64,000 nt of DNA from UBA4781 sp963556045 (GTDB lineage Bacteria; Chloroflexota; Anaerolineae; Anaerolineales; Anaerolineaceae): assembly GCA_963556045.3 (NCBI GenBank), contig CAUVYA020000002.1, positions 186,001 through 250,000 of the forward strand. The letters are read 5' to 3'. Shown here piece after piece: positions 29,554 to 36,940 of this stretch. Position 1 is the first letter of the stretch. Each line of letters opens with the position of its first letter. The notes beneath the pieces were generated by a model. The model was given only the letters and a program-made list of their open reading frames with translations, did no database searches and was not told the origin of the DNA. The translations under genes were made by a program, and so were the position numbers.

Positions 29554-32500
29554 TTATTTCATAAAACGGCTGACAACAGTTGCCGATGATGGAAGTGCAA
29601 CTCTGCTGCCGGTCTTCATGGAATCAAAACATACATCCTCAAGGTTATTCTTGTTCTGATAGATCAATAAGGATGTGCCTTCGTTAGTGAACCTGGAATC
29701 TACAAATGCCTGTCCGGTAAGATATTCTTCCTTGTCTATGGCGCAGCTGGTCACAACACCGATCACTTTCCCGCGTTCATCCATGACAGGGTCACCGGAG
29801 TGCGCCATTTTTACTCGCTGCTGGTCGAAACGGAAACGGACCACGATCCCTTTGCGTTTCTTTTCGGAGACGATATATGCATCACGCCCGATGAACCAGG
29901 GTTTGTGAACTTTAACGAATAGAGCAAATCCAGCTTCATTGACTCCCAGGTTGAGATCCCCGCCCATCTCGTGACCGTAGAGAGGCAGACCGGCTTCTGT
30001 TCGTAGAGAATCCCTGGCGCCCAAACCGCAGGGCAGTAAGCCCAGGTCAGCTCCTTTTTCAAGTACAGTATTCCAGAGAAGTGGTGCTTTATCAGGATGG
30101 ATAAATAACTCAAAAGCCATCTTTTCTCCGGTGTAGCCGGTCCGTGAAATAATAACACTGGTATTTTGCCACATGCCCACACAGAGTTGTGTTCGCTTCA
30201 GACCGTTTATTTTCTTCATAGTAGCTTCATCCCACCCAAGCTTTGCGAGAATTTGCCTTGATTTGGGACCCTGCAAAGCGATATCAACACGCATCCCTTT
30301 TCCTTCTGCAGGATCTTTGAGATTGTGCAATACTACGTTTCTTCCGAAAGCAGTCACCCATGGTTTTTGGCGATCAATGAGTACAGCCCCATTCTTAACT
30401 GCCTGGAACCATGCCCAATCTTTTTGTTCATTGGAGGCATTCACAACGACCAGATATTCAAACTGCGCATAACGATATACGATGGTATCATCGATAACAT
30501 TTCCATCTGCATCGAGAAAATGGGTATAACAGGATTCGCCGATGTCTAAAGCTGCAATTTCATTTGCACAAACACTATCTAAAAAGGCAACTGCATCAAT
30601 GCCTTCAGCCATGAAGACACCCATGTGGGAAACGTCAAAAAGACCGGCGTTGGTTCGTACAGCTTTGTGTTCTTCGACAACTGATGTATACCATACCGGC
30701 ATTTCCCAACCGGCGAAGGGCACCATCTTTGCGCCTGCTCCAATATGCTGCTGATAAAGACAGGTTCGTTTCAGATTATCATCTTCCCTTTCTTTCCAGA
30801 TAAATTCTGGAAGAGAATCAGCATGAACTGTCGATTCAGAACCGATGTAATACGGTTTCAAATTCAGAGAATTGGGTTTGATTGTTCTAATCCCATCGGG
30901 AAGGATGGATTCGTGAACCACGATCGGTCCGGGTAATTTTCGCATCCAATCGGGATCAAAATGGATAAAACCGTCAGAGAGATCACGCAGCCAGGCAGCA
31001 AATATACCAGCATCCTGGGTGGAAAGAGTCGCGAAATATTCATCAGGTGTATTCCCCATAGCCAGTGTTAGAGATATATTTTTCCCATCAATCATAATGC
31101 TGGTAGGCATTGCCTCGTTATTTGTCAACTGCTCGATATCATCCACCATTGCATAATTCAGGAAGGGTCGTATCTTTTCTCCATGTAAAGAAAAAGTGAT
31201 TTCGCTGGATTTATCATTTGAATAATCATCGAGATAAGCGAAGAAGGGATATCCATGGCGTTCAATCGTCAGATCAGTGCCCGCTTTATCAGCAATCGTA
31301 CGAATCCTGATCTTCGCGCTTTCAAATGTAGAAAAATCCACCTTGGCGCGCATACTTTTCTTTCCACCGAGCATAAAGTAAGGCTGAATTGCCTGTAAAG
31401 TATCGGCGATAATATCAGCGACCTCACGCAGATCATCTTCTTTTAAACCACGTTGGGTTACCCAGGGTGTACCAAGTCGTACACCACCTGCTTTGAAAGC
31501 AGACACGTCTCCTGGAATAGTATTACGATTGGCAACAATCCCGATCAAATCAAGAATACGAGCGGCGATATCACCGGATAGAACTGCACCGTCTTTACCT
31601 TTGATGGATTTGCAATCGATATTCAACAAATGTGAATCTGTTCCCTGGAATGCCAGACGGATACCTCGTTTTTGAAGTTGATCACCCATAGCTTTGCAGT
31701 TCAATAAGATCTGCTGCTGTAAATCATGGAATTGCTTGGTCTGTGCAATATTAAATGTGGTTGCCATGGCGGCAAATACATGAACATGTGGACCACCCTG
31801 TTCACCCGGAAAGACTGCTTTATCGATCTTTTTTGCAAGAGAAGCATCTTTCGTGATGATGCATGCTCCACGCGGACCACATAAGGTCTTATGGGTAGTG
31901 AATGTGATCACATCGGCAATACCGACCGGAGAGGGAACGACGTGCGCAGCAATCAAGCCTGCAATGTGTGAAATATCGGCAAACATATATGCACCGATCT
32001 CATCTGCTATCTTGCGAAATTCCTGCCAGTCTGGGATCCAGGGATAGGAAGAATAACCACAGATGATGATCTTGGGCTGGTGCTGTAAGGCTAATTCACG
32101 CACCTGCTGATAATCTATCTTCTCTGTGTCAGGATCAACGGAATAATGGACCGCGTTATAGAGTTTGCCGGAACGATTCACGGGGGAGCCATGAGAAAGA
32201 TGCCCGCCATGGAAAAGATCCATTCCCATGATGGTTGTGCCAGGGGTGATCAGCGCTTGATAGACGGCATTGTTTGCTGGAGCCCCTGAGAGTGCCTGTA
32301 CATTCACGTAGAGATCTTCAGGCGATAGGAAATCAGGGCAGAAGGTTTCTGCGCAGCGCCGTTTTGCCAGCGATTCAAGCACATCGACAAACTCCACACC
32401 TTTGTAATAACGTGGATCAGAATAACGTTTGTAAATGGCTAATTGTTGTTCGTAATCAAGAATCTGCTCTTCATTCTGCGAATGCATATACTCTGGAGGA

Positions 32501-32694
32501 TAACCCTCTGCGTATACATTCTGCAATACAGAGGATAGACTGCTACGAACACTGATCGGAGCGGTGCTTTCGCTTGGGATGAAGATCAGTTTTCTAACCT
32601 GCCGCTCTTCCTCAAGGGAAATTAAATGCTGTACCTCAGGATCAATTGACTTCAGATCCTCGCGATAGAGAAAATCAAGATTGTTCTTTTCCAT
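29554..32694 (-). CDS. Fusion of serine hydroxymethyltransferase and aminomethyltransferase (GlyA-GcvT)
   Basis: The protein (1046 residues from the ATG at 32694) joins two one-carbon enzymes. Residues 1 to about 445 are serine hydroxymethyltransferase, with the PLP lysine in the FTTHKTLCGPRGA segment and the GEQGGPHVH loop. Residues about 640-1046 are the glycine cleavage T protein, with VPFAGWEMPVWY, GLFDVSHMGVF and the SRTGYTGEKMAFELF segment. About 190 residues between them belong to neither core and may be a degenerate GcvT-like fold. The start is set by AGGAAGG a few bases upstream; an earlier start at 32730 would lie inside a terminator-like hairpin. Together the halves would interconvert serine, glycine and methylene-tetrahydrofolate. 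GcvP and GcvH are not in the window. Confidence 0.88.
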   Translation of the reverse strand: MEKNNLDFLYREDLKSIDPEVQHLISLEEERQVRKLIFIPSESTAPISVRSSLSSVLQNVYAEGYPPEYMHSQNEEQILDYEQQLAIYKRYSDPRYYKGVEFVDVLESLAKRRCAETFCPDFLSPEDLYVNVQALSGAPANNAVYQALITPGTTIMGMDLFHGGHLSHGSPVNRSGKLYNAVHYSVDPDTEKIDYQQVRELALQHQPKIIICGYSSYPWIPDWQEFRKIADEIGAYMFADISHIAGLIAAHVVPSPVGIADVITFTTHKTLCGPRGACIITKDASLAKKIDKAVFPGEQGGPHVHVFAAMATTFNIAQTKQFHDLQQQILLNCKAMGDQLQKRGIRLAFQGTDSHLLNIDCKSIKGKDGAVLSGDIAARILDLIGIVANRNTIPGDVSAFKAGGVRLGTPWVTQRGLKEDDLREVADIIADTLQAIQPYFMLGGKKSMRAKVDFSTFESAKIRIRTIADKAGTDLTIERHGYPFFAYLDDYSNDKSSEITFSLHGEKIRPFLNYAMVDDIEQLTNNEAMPTSIMIDGKNISLTLAMGNTPDEYFATLSTQDAGIFAAWLRDLSDGFIHFDPDWMRKLPGPIVVHESILPDGIRTIKPNSLNLKPYYIGSESTVHADSLPEFIWKEREDDNLKRTCLYQQHIGAGAKMVPFAGWEMPVWYTSVVEEHKAVRTNAGLFDVSHMGVFMAEGIDAVAFLDSVCANEIAALDIGESCYTHFLDADGNVIDDTIVYRYAQFEYLVVVNASNEQKDWAWFQAVKNGAVLIDRQKPWVTAFGRNVVLHNLKDPAEGKGMRVDIALQGPKSRQILAKLGWDEATMKKINGLKRTQLCVGMWQNTSVIISRTGYTGEKMAFELFIHPDKAPLLWNTVLEKGADLGLLPCGLGARDSLRTEAGLPLYGHEMGGDLNLGVNEAGFALFVKVHKPWFIGRDAYIVSEKKRKGIVVRFRFDQQRVKMAHSGDPVMDERGKVIGVVTSCAIDKEEYLTGQAFVDSRFTNEGTSLLIYQNKNNLEDVCFDSMKTGSRVALPSSATVVSRFMK

Positions 32695-32720
32695 ATATCT
32701 AATCCTTCCTAAAATCTTAT

Positions 32721-32753
32721 AAAAAAACACTTGTCTTTACAGAAAGAGACAAG
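32721..32753 (-). terminator. Terminator-like hairpin in the glyA-gcvT leader
   Basis: On the minus strand, CTTGTCT (32753-32747) pairs with AGACAAG (32736-32730), extended by three more pairs, and is followed by TGTTTTTTT. It lies between the best promoter (32819-32847) and the glyA-gcvT start codon, so it can act as an attenuator. It also has seven T on the plus-strand side. A plain terminator for the upstream alpha/beta hydrolase is the alternative. Confidence 0.65.
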
Positions 32754-32818
32754 CGTTTTTTTGATCTCTTTATCAGATATCAATGCACAATATGGATAGC
32801 AATACCATGACAATCATT

Positions 32819-32847
32819 ATTCTAAAGTCTCCAGGGTTGATGGTCAA
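32819..32847 (-). promoter_or_regulatory. Promoter of the glyA-gcvT fusion
   Basis: On the minus strand, TTGACC (32847-32842) and TAGAAT (32824-32819) are separated by exactly 17 bases, giving 5/6 matches to both sigma-70-type boxes. Transcription would start near 32812 and produce a leader of about 118 bases before the ATG at 32694. Confidence 0.6.
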
Positions 32848-32889
32848 GTAAAGATTATAGAAGATTTTTGGTAATCTATCACAAATATT

Positions 32890-33717
32890 TCACATATGGT
32901 CTTTCATCCATGCCAGAGTATATTCAAAAACCTTTTCTTTCTCCGGTTCATTATGTAATTCATGATAATAACCATCCCAAATTTTATAAGTTCCCTGCGG
33001 AACTGACTGCATGAAAGCATCAATTTCTGGTTTGCTTACAATTTTTTCGTCTGTGCCAACCATCATCAATAATGGTTTATCAAATTCAGCGGCATGTTCG
33101 CGAATAAACTTTTCTGTATCGATCATGAATGAACCCAAACGTGTAGATACTTTCCCAAAAACATAAGGATCGGCATTATATGCATTCACTATTTCTTTAT
33201 CACGTGAAAGATAGTTTCTATCGAGACCGCTGTCCATCACCATACGAGGTGCGAGGACATTCATAATTTTTGCCAGAGTTTTAGTGAAACCGTCCATCGG
33301 TTTGGCAGTGTCGATCAATGGCGATGTGGTAATGACGCCTGTAAAATCCGGGTGATTTTTCAGAACGTAGGCAAGAACGATCATACCACCCATACTGTGA
33401 CCATACAGGAAGACAGGTTTTTCGAGCACATCTTTTTTTGTCTGTTTTACAAAATCATCGAGATCATTGAAATAAGTAAATTGATCTGGAACATGCCCGC
33501 GTACGCCCTCTGATTGACCGTGTCCATAAATATCGAAAGCTAACACCTGGATATGATGATCACAGTAGAATTTTGCCATATTGTTATAGCGGCTGCTGTG
33601 TTCACCAAAACCATGAATAAGGATAATGGAAGCTTTTATGGATCTGTCAGGGGTCCATTTTTGTGCGAACATTTTACCTTTGCTAGAAGTTTCCCACGCC
33701 CAGGTTTGATGGTTCAT
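32890..33717 (-). CDS. Alpha/beta hydrolase, monoacylglycerol lipase / lysophospholipase type
   Basis: The 275-residue protein has the Hydrolase_4 layout: an oxyanion-hole region ILIHGFGEHSSRYNN, the nucleophile elbow GHSMGG (Ser near residue 108), an acid in the MVGTDEKIVSKP loop (about 220) and the catalytic His in WDGYYHELHNEP. No signal peptide is seen. Such enzymes cleave monoacylglycerols or lysophospholipids. An AGGAGG ribosome site stands just before the ATG. Confidence 0.88.
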   Translation of the reverse strand: MNHQTWAWETSSKGKMFAQKWTPDRSIKASIILIHGFGEHSSRYNNMAKFYCDHHIQVLAFDIYGHGQSEGVRGHVPDQFTYFNDLDDFVKQTKKDVLEKPVFLYGHSMGGMIVLAYVLKNHPDFTGVITTSPLIDTAKPMDGFTKTLAKIMNVLAPRMVMDSGLDRNYLSRDKEIVNAYNADPYVFGKVSTRLGSFMIDTEKFIREHAAEFDKPLLMMVGTDEKIVSKPEIDAFMQSVPQGTYKIWDGYYHELHNEPEKEKVFEYTLAWMKDHM

Positions 33718-33775
33718 AATATCCTCCTAAACGAATCTTATATTATTGTGAATGGTTATATCCATTGATGATAAG

Positions 33776-33804
33776 ATTAAATAAACCATTCAATTATATG
33801 TCAA
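33776..33804 (-). promoter_or_regulatory. Promoter of the alpha/beta hydrolase
   Basis: On the minus strand, TTGACA (33804-33799) and TTTAAT (33781-33776) are 17 bases apart. The -35 is perfect and the -10 matches five of six. It overlaps the start of the divergent sigma-factor gene, so the two transcripts may interfere. Confidence 0.55.
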
Positions 33805-34361
33805 ATAACGAAAAACAAGATCAATCCATGGAAAATGTATTACAAAAAGCTATCGCGGGCGACCTGGATGCGTTTTCCGTGTTATACAACGAAAATGTAC
33901 AGCGTATTTATAATTACATTTATTATCGAACAGGTAATAAACATGACGCGGAGGATTTAACAGCTCGTGTTTTCCAACGAGCATTGAACAATATCCAGCG
34001 TTATGAAGACAAAGGGGTGCCTTTTTCAGCCTGGTTATACCGCATCGCACATAATCTGGTTGCCAACTGGCATCGTGATAGAGGTCGCAAGAAGGAAATA
34101 TCGATTGATGATGTCATCATTGAAGCACAGGGATTCAATCAACCTGAATCATCGATCATAAAAAATCAGGAAATTGGACACCTGATGGAACATATTCGAA
34201 CACTGCCGCCAGATCGACAATTATTACTCATATTAAAATTTGTGGATAATCTTACAAATAGTGAGATCGCTGCAATCATGGATAAGAGTGAAGGAGCCAT
34301 TAAAAGCCTCTATCATCGCACATTGTTGCAGCTGCGTAATCGAATGGATGAAATGGAATAA
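33798..34361 (+). CDS. ECF-like sigma-70 family sigma factor
   Basis: The protein (187 residues from the ATG at 33798; earlier TTG and ATG starts at 33765 and 33768 are possible) has region 2 with AFSVLYNENVQRIYNYIYYR and the PFSAWLYRIAHNLVANWHRD motif. Region 4 follows, with a helix-turn-helix ending in NSEIAAIMDKSEGAIKSLYHR. It directs core RNA polymerase to alternative promoters. No SD sequence decides the start. The next gene encodes a small membrane protein that could hold the sigma factor at the membrane. Confidence 0.88.
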   Translation: MSNNEKQDQSMENVLQKAIAGDLDAFSVLYNENVQRIYNYIYYRTGNKHDAEDLTARVFQRALNNIQRYEDKGVPFSAWLYRIAHNLVANWHRDRGRKKEISIDDVIIEAQGFNQPESSIIKNQEIGHLMEHIRTLPPDRQLLLILKFVDNLTNSEIAAIMDKSEGAIKSLYHRTLLQLRNRMDEME

Positions 34362-34376
34362 CAGGAGTGACCTGAA

Positions 34377-34622
34377 ATGACAAAAGAGGGAATCAATTCA
34401 CAGCAATTTGAAGATAACCTGCGAAGCAAGTTCGTACAGGTAAAACCGGATGATAGTTTCATTAGAAATCTTAGCGAACAATTACATGTTCGGAAAAGAA
34501 TCTATCTGGAAAAGAACAAGAAATTTCTCTATTATCTAACTCTGGTTTTATTAGGTTTCTTCAGTGGAATGCTGCTGTGGTCATTTGTTAAAAGAATATT
34601 TTTCCATTCAAAAGACAAATGA
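34377..34622 (+). CDS. Small single-pass membrane protein, possible anti-sigma factor
   Basis: This 81-residue protein has a charged N-terminal half and one transmembrane helix (about residues 50-70, FLYYLTLVLLGFFSGMLLW), followed by a basic tail. It begins 15 bases after the sigma-factor stop with an AGGAGTG ribosome site. The gene order suggests an anti-sigma or accessory partner, but it lacks a recognisable zinc anti-sigma motif, so the role is inferred from position only. Confidence 0.65.
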   Translation: MTKEGINSQQFEDNLRSKFVQVKPDDSFIRNLSEQLHVRKRIYLEKNKKFLYYLTLVLLGFFSGMLLWSFVKRIFFHSKDK

Positions 34623-34710
34623 CCAGGGATCAAATACTCAGGATTATGATGTAATGAATTATCTGTATTCAATGAATGAACATAAGAATATTTATCAGTA
34701 AGAAAGGGAT

Positions 34711-35652
34711 ATGTTGAAAATACAAGACCTAAAAAATGTGAAGGTTGTTTTCATGGGTTCACCTGCGTTTGCGGTTCCTATCGTGGCGGCTCTCTATGAA
34801 AATACAGATCTGGTTTTGGTTCTAACACAACCCGATAAACCTGCCGGGAGAGGGAAAAGATTGATTTCTTCAGAGGTGAAGCAATTTGCAGCTGCTCATC
34901 AAGTCTCGATCCTTGAACCTCACCGGCTGCGGAAAGACTCTGGTGTGATTCAAGTGTTACGAGATCTGGATGCCGATATTTTTATTGTAGCTGCGTACGG
35001 ACAAATCCTGCCGCTATCAGTATTGAATATACCGAAAAGAGGGTGTTTAAATGTCCATGCTTCTCTGCTGCCGCGCTGGAGGGGTGCCTCACCAATTCAG
35101 GCTGCAATTTTAAATGGTGATTCCGAAACAGGGGTGACAATTATGAAGATGGATGAAGGGATGGATACTGGACCACTATTAAAAACAAGAACAATCCCAA
35201 TTACTGACAATGATACAACGAGCGATCTATCACAGAAACTGAGTAAATTGGGTAGAGATCTTTTGATGGAAACGCTGCCTGACTACCTGGCATATGATCT
35301 TGAACTAATTCAACAGGAAGATGATAAAGCTACATATGCACCTATCATCAAAAAAGAAGATGGATTATTAAACCCCAACCAAACAGCCATTGAATTGGAG
35401 CGGAAGGTGAGAGCGTATCAACCCTGGCCGGGGACTTTTATCAAATGGGATGAAACAATACTGAAGGTATTAAGTGCAGAAGTTATAGAAAATGTGATCT
35501 TGAAAACAGGTGAGAGAGGAATACTGGAGAAATATCCAGTAATGGGAACAAAATCAGGAGCACTCAAACTGCTACAGGTACAAATTCCTGGCAGGAATCC
35601 AATTTCAGGGAAAAATTATTTGAACGGAGCCAGAAATTGGCTGGAGAAATGA
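34711..35652 (+). CDS. fmt: Methionyl-tRNA formyltransferase
   Basis: The 313-residue protein formylates initiator Met-tRNA using 10-formyl-tetrahydrofolate. It shows VVFMGSPAFAVPIV at the N-terminus, the LTQPDKPAGRGKRL loop, and the catalytic segment LNVHASLLPRWRGASPIQAA with the Asn/His pair. The MKMDEGMDTGPLL Asp loop and the C-terminal tRNA-binding OB domain follow. Length is normal. The peptide deformylase gene often linked to fmt is not next to it. Confidence 0.95.
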   Translation: MLKIQDLKNVKVVFMGSPAFAVPIVAALYENTDLVLVLTQPDKPAGRGKRLISSEVKQFAAAHQVSILEPHRLRKDSGVIQVLRDLDADIFIVAAYGQILPLSVLNIPKRGCLNVHASLLPRWRGASPIQAAILNGDSETGVTIMKMDEGMDTGPLLKTRTIPITDNDTTSDLSQKLSKLGRDLLMETLPDYLAYDLELIQQEDDKATYAPIIKKEDGLLNPNQTAIELERKVRAYQPWPGTFIKWDETILKVLSAEVIENVILKTGERGILEKYPVMGTKSGALKLLQVQIPGRNPISGKNYLNGARNWLEK

Positions 35653-35781
35653 AAGAAGATCGAATAGCCTGTTATAAAATCTATCAAACAGCGTTACGGG
35701 ATCGCGGGTACTGATGTTAATAAATAGTGGTGCGAGCCTGATACAATTAGATGATCGTTTTGTAGTAATAAAGGAGAAAGA

Positions 35782-36921
35782 ATGATGGAAAAGAATTCTT
35801 TTTGGCGAAAAACTCTGGCATTTATTTTATCGCTTTTAATAATCGTGATGGCGTTTCCCACTACTTTTTCTGCGCCTTTAGAATTTATCATTTTAAAGAA
35901 TGAAACCTACAGCAATATACTTAATAGCGATGTAACTCTCACCATTGGACAGGAAGCGTTTTCTACAATCATTGCCGATCAACTCAACCAACCATCTGAC
36001 AACGAGATGGTGCCTGCGATTTTTGCCGATACAGAAATGATCGCGGAGATTCTCAAACCATATATTACCAAAGAATGGGTGCAGAGTAGGCTGATAAGTG
36101 CAATGGATCAATTGCTGGAGTTCCTTAATTTCAAACAACCTTTTGGGATCATTAATATCGACCTAACAGAATTGAAAGAAAATGTTCTTGCTGGTCGAGA
36201 GGACCTGGTAGAGAGCCTACTTTCTCGTTTCGCAGCGTGCGATATGCAGGAGTTGCAAACACTTGCCGGAGGAGTGGTATCTCCCGCTAATTTACCTGCC
36301 TGTAATCCACCGCAAGAGTTAAAGGCAAAGACTGTTGAAATCATTTCTACATACATTGAAGGATTTTTATATCAAATTCCAAATCAATATAGTATCAATA
36401 TTGAACAACTCGTCCAGGCAGGATTAAAAGATCCATTGATATCTTACAGTATTTTCAGGTGGGTTTTCCGTCTACTGCCGGTTGCATTGGCAGCACTGCT
36501 GATCCTGCTTGTTTTGTGTCTACGGAAAAATAAACAGGAAATGAGAGCATGGATAGGGAAGCTGCTCATTATCGCTGCGCTCTTGTCTTTGATCGTGATC
36601 ATGGTATTGCTGATCGGATCGGAACAATTTACAACAGTTCTTGTCAACAGCATTTTATCAGTTGAGCAGGAAGCGTTTGGAACTCTTATACTAAAATTAT
36701 TGCAATCCATCACTTATCAATCTCTGTTATGGATGGCAGCCAGCGCTGGAATAATGCTGGTGATCGGACTTTTGATCCATTTTATGAACAGGCTGTCTAA
36801 AAAAGAGACAGAGAGTACAGTTGTCGATCAAGATGTCTATTTGGAAGAATCGGTAGAGGATATACTCGAAACGAAACGAGAGATGAGTGAAGGAGTATCA
36901 GAAGAAGAGGTCGAGGAGTGA
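35782..36921 (+). CDS. Membrane protein of unknown function
   Basis: The 379-residue protein has an N-terminal hydrophobic segment (residues about 10-32, ending near FSAPLEF) that could be a signal or anchor. A hydrophilic, mainly helical region of about 200 residues follows, with one Cys pair (CDMQELQ and LPACNPP). Three transmembrane helices (about 225-340) and an acidic cytoplasmic tail complete it. I do not recognise the family. A strong AAAGGAGA precedes the ATG. It ends inside a terminator hairpin shared with the convergent mutS 3' end. Confidence 0.7.
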   Translation: MMEKNSFWRKTLAFILSLLIIVMAFPTTFSAPLEFIILKNETYSNILNSDVTLTIGQEAFSTIIADQLNQPSDNEMVPAIFADTEMIAEILKPYITKEWVQSRLISAMDQLLEFLNFKQPFGIINIDLTELKENVLAGREDLVESLLSRFAACDMQELQTLAGGVVSPANLPACNPPQELKAKTVEIISTYIEGFLYQIPNQYSINIEQLVQAGLKDPLISYSIFRWVFRLLPVALAALLILLVLCLRKNKQEMRAWIGKLLIIAALLSLIVIMVLLIGSEQFTTVLVNSILSVEQEAFGTLILKLLQSITYQSLLWMAASAGIMLVIGLLIHFMNRLSKKETESTVVDQDVYLEESVEDILETKREMSEGVSEEEVEE

Positions 36922-36940
36922 GGATTTCTCACTCCTTTTT
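36915..36940 (+). terminator. Intrinsic terminator of the unknown membrane protein gene
   Basis: GGAGTGAG (36915-36922) pairs with CTCACTCC (36928-36935) around GATTT and is followed by five T. The stop codon (36919-36921) lies in the first arm. The second arm contains the end of mutS, which runs the other way, and the minus-strand side has no T-run. Confidence 0.85.

Noticed and set aside
32695..32730. Extra N-terminal residues of the glyA-gcvT fusion
   Set aside because: They lie inside the terminator-like hairpin and its T-run, while AGGAAGG correctly precedes the ATG at 32694.
32730..32753. Hairpin only as terminator for a plus-strand gene
   Set aside because: No plus-strand gene ends here, although the hairpin also has a T-run on that side.
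32695..32812. Glycine riboswitch in the glyA-gcvT leader
   Set aside because: I looked for the conserved glycine-aptamer core and did not find it; the leader is too short for one aptamer plus this terminator.
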